64,000 bases of DNA, from positions 58,555 to 122,554 of the forward strand of contig JALRME010000061.1 in the NCBI GenBank assembly GCA_026120035.1. The letters are read 5' to 3'. This document shows, piece after piece, positions 59,282-64,000 of the stretch. The stretch comes from Coleophoma eucalyptorum (lineage: Eukaryota > Ascomycota > Leotiomycetes > Helotiales > Dermateaceae). The notes under the pieces were generated by a model. That model saw nothing but the letters and a program-made list of their open reading frames with translations. It made no database searches and was not told the DNA's origin. A program made the position numbers and the translations under genes. How positions within the stretch are numbered: the stretch's first letter is position 1; the number at the start of each line of letters is the position of its first letter.

Positions 59282-59983
59282 ATGCCTGTCCCTGTTCCCG
59301 CCGGTGCCCTCCCGGGTGCCCACCGAGTCTGTTGCGTGCGGTGCCTACGCCGCATGAAGGTCCATAGGGACTATGATTGTGATTTCTCAAAGAAATCATC
59401 TAAGAAGTGTGCCTATTACACACAGCAGAACGCGGCGTATGTTCCGGTAAGTTCCTTACAGTTTCCCACTCCGAAACCCCTCCGACTTAGCTCATACTCT
59501 ATAGCTGCCTTGGTTCGTGGAGGAGGAGTTCGCGGCTCTTCGGGTGTGTGGGGAGGAAGGAGAGGTCCGGGCTGCCGCGGCAGCGCTGGATGAAGTCCTA
59601 TTGGTAGCCGACGCGGAGGCTCCAAAGGACCTTGCCTCCTGCCAGATGGCTCTTCTAGAGGAGACTCGGTTCCTGCGGGCCGAAACTCGACGCCTTTGGG
59701 AGCAAGAGGAGGAGTTCCGGGGGGAGACTCGTGCCTTCATGGCAGAGGCTCGCGCCTGGATGGAGGTAAGTTCTGATTCAGATCCGAAAGCCCTCCGAAT
59801 CAGTTCTGACATCCATAGGGGGTAATGGTGGAGAGGGGTGCGGCTGCCAAGAAGGCGCCCACCAAGAAGGGTGGAAAGAGGAAGCGGGGGGAGGTCGGGG
59901 GGGATTCGGCTTTGGGGGGTACTGCCACCACCACTGGCTTTGGTCCCGAGGGCGGGGAGGAAGAGGAGGAAACTAGGGAGTAG
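59282..59983 (+). CDS. Cys-rich, acidic-tailed antisense gene inside the second chromovirus
   Basis: Three exons, 59282-59446, 59505-59765 and 59819-59983, all in phase 0, give 196 residues. The N-terminus has RVCCVRCLRRMK, CDFSKK and KKCAYYTQQNAAYVP, a zinc-binding-like arrangement in which two likely Cys codons (TGY) now read TAT/TAC. The middle is a Glu/Arg-rich helix, probably coiled coil (LLEETRFLRAETRRLWEQEE). The end is basic (KKAPTKKGGKRKRGE) and then acidic (EGGEEEEETRE). The region is much richer in GC than its surroundings and has no stops. The two introns share TCCGAAANCCCTCCGA. It lies between pol and the 3' LTR, opposite to pol. No family is recognised; function unknown. Confidence 0.6.
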
Positions 59984-60263
59984 GCCCTGTTTCGGAAGGG
60001 AATCTTCTCTGTTCTCTTCGTGGTATTGACTTCGATTGGGCCCTAGTACGGTAGTAGCCCTCTATTGGTGGATCTAACTAGGTGTTCCAAAAGGGTTGAT
60101 ATTGCAAGAGAATAGGTAGATACGCCTTAAATCAAAGGGTAGTTCAGAATGAAATACAACCCTCTTTTCTTCTGATTTTAAGCCACCGCTATTACTACTT
60201 GACTAAGTGATTCTTAACTGGGTGATTATCTGCCAAGTGATCATAATTCTCAATTCCCTTTTC

Positions 60264-63200
60264 CTAGGCATTCAACCAGTCGGATAGGTTTCGGGGGGGT
60301 CCCGGCTTCGTAGGATATAGCTGATAGAATTCCTGTAATTTCCTAGGGGCTCCTATGAAGTTAGATACTAGGTACTAGGTCGGATCCGAATCGTGGCCGA
60401 CCCAGCTAACTTGATATTTCAAGGAGTTCCTAACCAATTTGACAGCTAGTATCTCTTGGACTTCCTATTCTTCTTAGCCTGAAATAACCTCTGGATCTAG
60501 GGCAGGCTTTTCTTGACCTGGCAGAGGGTTATTTGGGTACTTAGAAAGTACGTCTGAGGAGAACACATCGTGGATCCTGGATCCAGCTGGTAATTCCAAT
60601 CTATAGGCATAGCCAACTTTTTCCAATATTCGGTAAGGTCCCTTCCACTGGTCGGATAGCTTTCGGCTAGGTTTCGGGTTCTTTAGATTTTTGGCTGAAA
60701 GATATACCAAATCGTTCACCTAGAGATCAACTGCTCGTCTATATCGATTTACGGAGTCTGCCATTCGGTTCTGAGCTACCTGTATGTTCTCTTGTGCTTG
60801 TTTCCATCCATCATGCATTCGAGAGGCTATCTGAACTGCTCTTTCGTAATTAAGCTTTTCTAGGGCATTGGTTGGTTTGGGCGTATCCCAATCCCAACTT
60901 GTTCTCGGATCCAGTCCGAACTTGAGCCGATACGGAGCTATACCTATAGATGAATAAGGTAGAGTTATTTGGGCTCTATCTATCATAGGTATTAATTCGC
61001 TCTAGTTATCCTAGTAGTAATTCACGAAAGGCCTGAGTCTCTAATCGATATATCGATTCATGATCTCAGTTTGTCCATCAGTTTGCTTATAGTAGGCTGT
61101 AGAGAGCTTGATCTTGGTTCCAATGATCCTATAGAACTCCCTCCAGAAGGAGGATACAAATTGAGGTCCTCTATCGGATACAATACTTTCCGGGGTGTAT
61201 CCGAATCTATAGATCCATTTTATGAATAGCTCTGCTATACCTTGTGCGTCAATGGTTTTATGGCAAGGTATGGTTACCGAATCCTTTCCGAGTCGATCTA
61301 TGAACACTAGAATGGAGTCGAATCCATGCTTGTCAGGTGGGAATTCTTTGAAATCCATGTATAGGTGTTGCATAGGGTAATCAGGTATAGGTAATGAGTG
61401 TAGCATGCCTTGCTGTTTGCTAGTATTGACATACGCAGCCTTGCATTCCTTACAATTACTTACATACCGTTTACAGTCCGAACTCATTCCGACCTAGTAA
61501 TACTTCGGTGCTAGCAATTGGTAGGTTTTCACACCACCTGGATGTGTACTAGAAATTTGTCTATGAGCTTCTTGTATAAGCCTAGTGCACAACTAGGTGT
61601 TCCGAATCACACATAGCCTCCCTTGGTATAATAACAAGTTATCCTAGATAGTATATCCACTTGGTAACCTATCTCGTAGGTCGTGGAAGGATTTGCGATT
61701 CGTTTCCCGTAATTCCTAGACAAGTTCCTCGGAATTAAGTAGCATATCCCGATTCTGATCCGAATCGGCTCCGATACTGGCTATAGTAGTAATAAAAGTA
61801 TTAGTTAGCTCGGTGACAATCCTTTCATCTAGTCGGTTTGTTCTTAGAAGAACCCTCGAACGACTATTATGCTTAATGATATCGTAAGCCTAAACATCTT
61901 GCTCTCTTCGACTTAGGATATCAGCCTTTTGGTTGTTCTTGGCTGAGGTATATATGATCATGAAATTAAAGTCAGACAAGAATTCCATCCACCTAACCTA
62001 TTTGGTAGTTAAGACTTTAGTAGTCATAAAGTATTCTAAAGATCGATGATCCGAATACACTCCGACTCGGCTCTGAACTAACATAAGCTCGGGTCGCTAC
62101 TTCTTGAAGGATTTCACGATAGCAAATAGTTCTTTATTATGGATTTCCCAATTGACTTCGGATCCAACTAGCATATGGGAGGTAAATCCTACAGGGTACC
62201 AGTTCTTATCTATATGTTCTTGAGAAAGTACTCCTACAATCATACCATCTGAGGCATCTGTTTCTAGCTTCGTAGGGAGTTCGGGATCGAAGTGGTAGGT
62301 TCCTTGTACCGTGAGCAACTGGTGCTAGAGTTCTTTAAAAGCATTATCATATTCTTTGGATCATATAAAAGGTTCTAAAGGCCTTGTGATGTTACTTATA
62401 GGCTTTACAATCTTCCCAAAGTCCCTAATAAATTGTCGATAGAATCCATAGAATCCTAGAAAGGATTTGGCACCTGTAATTATAGTAGGTACCTTCTAAT
62501 TCTTAATAGGTTCTACTTTATTAGGATCGATCTCGATACCCCTCGTAGTTAGAATATAACCAAGGTACTTAGTTCGAGTTACGTGGAATTCGCTCTTCTT
62601 GATATCAGCTTGTAGTCCAGCCTCTCGAAGCCTTCCTAACACTAATTTGATATGGTTCTAGTGATCCTCTATGTTCTCTGAATAGATAAGGATATCATCT
62701 AGGTAGGCAGTACAAAAGTCATCCAGGTAATCCATTAGGATATCATTCATATACCTTTGGTAGGTGGCAGGGCTATTGCATAATCCAAAGGGCAGGACCT
62801 TGCATTTGTATAGTCTATAGCGAGTACGGAAGCTAGTATAATCCTCCGACTCGGGGTCCATTCGGATCCTATGAAATGCCTAGCGAATATCCAACTTGGT
62901 AAACACCTTAGCCTTTGATACTCTTGTCAAAAGCTCATCTATTCGTGGAATAGGGTAAGGATCATTCCTGGTTAAGGAGTTCAGCTTTCTGTAGTTAATA
63001 CAGAATCGTAGGGTACTATCTGCTTTCTTAACAAATAGTACTGGTGAGGCAAAAGGGTTATTACTATTGGTAATAAAGCCTTTTTCTAAATTGTCTATTA
63101 GGTATTCCTTCGTAGCCTAAAGCTCTTCGGAGGACTGTCGGTATAGAGGTGAGAATGCATTAGGAAGTGGTGCTTCCAAATGGATTTTGTGATCGTACAA

Positions 63201-63902
63201 CCGATGTGGTGGTAGGACATTTGAAGCAGTTTTTGAAAACACATCCTGAAAAGTATTATAGTCGGAGGGTAATCGGTTCTGGATCAATTGTAGGGTATCG
63301 ATATCATCCAGGGGGTTTCCAACTATCTCTTCTCTGATGCGGTCGATTTCATAGAGGCTAGTTTAAAAGAACTCATTCTCCCTTCTCTTCATCTGATAAT
63401 GGAATGCATTTGTACTAATTTCACGGATGAAATTCGACTTAGTTGTCGCTTGGCCTCTCTATCGCTTGGGAATAGTCTTTTTGCCTAGTTGGCGACTCCT
63501 ATCCGTACCGGATGGGTTTCGTAGTACTTTCGGGATTCGTAGAATTCTAGGAGTACTAGGCTGAATTCTCGTAACTATAGTTCTTTGGCGTTGAATACTA
63601 CGTTCCAACTAATGGTCCCTTCGATTTGCATCAGCTTGGATATCTGGATGCTTGATAAGGTATTACTAGTAGGGTAGCAATAGCTCCTTATCCTATCTAG
63701 GAGTTGGTAGATATTGTGAAGGCCAAATAAACCGACTATACACCGGATCCACTCCGAGTCTGAATCGCTTCATCCACTTGTTCCCAACTATAACATCCTA
63801 GTTCCCTAGGTTAAGAATAACAAAAGGGTAGTTATATATACGTCGGCCCTCAATAGTAAAATGCAATCGAATATAACAAGAAGCCCTACTCTAGACCTCT
63901 CC
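60264..63902 (-). pseudogene. Chromovirus pol remnant, truncated in the protease region by the telomere
   Basis: From right to left: end of the protease (FVILNLGNQDVIVGNKWM near 63800), reverse transcriptase (FTKLDIRQAFHRIRMDPES near 62870, FGLCNSPATYQRYMND near 62770, YLDDILIYSE near 62700), RNase H (LETDASDGMIVGVLSQEH near 62250), integrase zinc region (CKRYVSNCKECKAA near 61460), catalytic core (MDFKEFPPDKHGFDSILVFI near 61350, VSDRGPQFVSSFWREFY near 61170) and a C-terminal chromodomain-like stretch (SLKYQVSWVGHDSDPT near 60390). Several TAG codons interrupt it, but fewer than in the first chromovirus, and integrase keeps a 148-codon open stretch. Confidence 0.85.
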
Positions 63903-64000
63903 TTAGGGTTAGGGTTAGGGTTAGGGTTAGGGTTAGGGTTAGGGTTAGGGTTAGGGTTAGGGTTAGGGTTAGGGTTAGGGTTAGGGTTAGGGTTAGGGTT
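63903..64000 (+). repeat. Telomere repeat (TTAGGG)n at the chromosome end
   Basis: About 16 uninterrupted TTAGGG units run to the last base. The G-rich strand reads 5' to 3' toward the window end, the orientation of a right chromosome terminus. Confidence 0.98.

Larger units (their letters stand above)
58870..63902 (-). mobile_element. Ty3/Gypsy chromovirus on the minus strand, 5' end replaced by the telomere
   Basis: A polypurine tract (CAAAAGGAGGGGGG on the minus strand, about 58903-58916) is followed by TGTAAGAACC, the likely start of its 3' LTR at 58900 going left; the far LTR border could not be fixed. Pol occupies 60264-63902. Protease is only partly present, and gag and the 5' LTR are missing, because TTAGGG repeats begin at 63903. 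Stops are mostly TAG. Confidence 0.78.

Noticed and set aside
59416..59812. Minus-strand frames across the GC-rich antisense gene
   Set aside because: GC-rich sequence opens several frames; the plus-strand reading has an ATG, two good introns in phase 0 and a structured composition.

Overview
The window is the right-hand end of a chromosome of a filamentous ascomycete (Pezizomycotina-like). Three things point there: short GT-AG introns of about 45-90 nt, a Zn2Cys6 regulator, and dispersed repeats carrying the C-to-T (CpA to TpA) mutations expected of RIP. The last 98 bases are a (TTAGGG)n telomere. I cannot name the species.

Regions 1-11.3 kb, 25.6-33 kb and 36-53.3 kb look like one subtelomeric catabolic gene cluster cut into blocks by transposons. 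The first block holds an AtuA-like protein, both subunits of a biotin-dependent acyl-CoA carboxylase (MCC/geranyl-CoA carboxylase family, AtuF/AtuC-like), an HMG-CoA lyase fused to a methylglutaconyl-CoA-type hydratase, and a broken acyl-CoA dehydrogenase. The later blocks add two sugar-porter MFS transporters, two cyclase-family (PF04199) hydrolases, a Baeyer-Villiger-type flavin monooxygenase, two SDR dehydrogenases, a P450, a family III CoA-transferase and a Zn2Cys6 transcription factor with one in-frame stop. The set resembles the bacterial Atu/Liu pathway for acyclic terpenes and leucine, with front-end oxidation and ring-opening enzymes added. I infer catabolism of a beta-methyl-branched isoprenoid, perhaps a cyclic monoterpenoid. 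Three of the CoA enzymes end in ARL, AKL and SKL, so a peroxisomal route is likely. Almost every cluster promoter carries CCTCGG/CCGAGG, a plausible binding site for the cluster regulator.

Region 13-24.3 kb is a nested pile. A pogo/Fot1-like element (13840-24336) is interrupted by a second Fot1-like element (14461-16314) and by a full-length Ty3/Gypsy chromovirus (16952-23759). Both insertions have identifiable target-site duplications. Copia-type solo LTRs lie at 13.1, 13.5, 34.4 and 48.0 kb, and a Fot1-like fragment at 34.6 kb.

Region 54.5-64 kb is the telomere-proximal repeat zone. It holds a complete but RIP-mutated Fot1-like element, an N-terminal remnant that looks like a telomere-linked RecQ-type helicase gene, and a chromovirus that runs into the telomere inside its protease region. 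Both chromoviruses carry an antisense Cys-rich, acidic-tailed reading frame between pol and the 3' LTR.

Exon structures were worked out by eye from frame, splice signals and family similarity. Family assignments come from recognised motifs; no database search was run.
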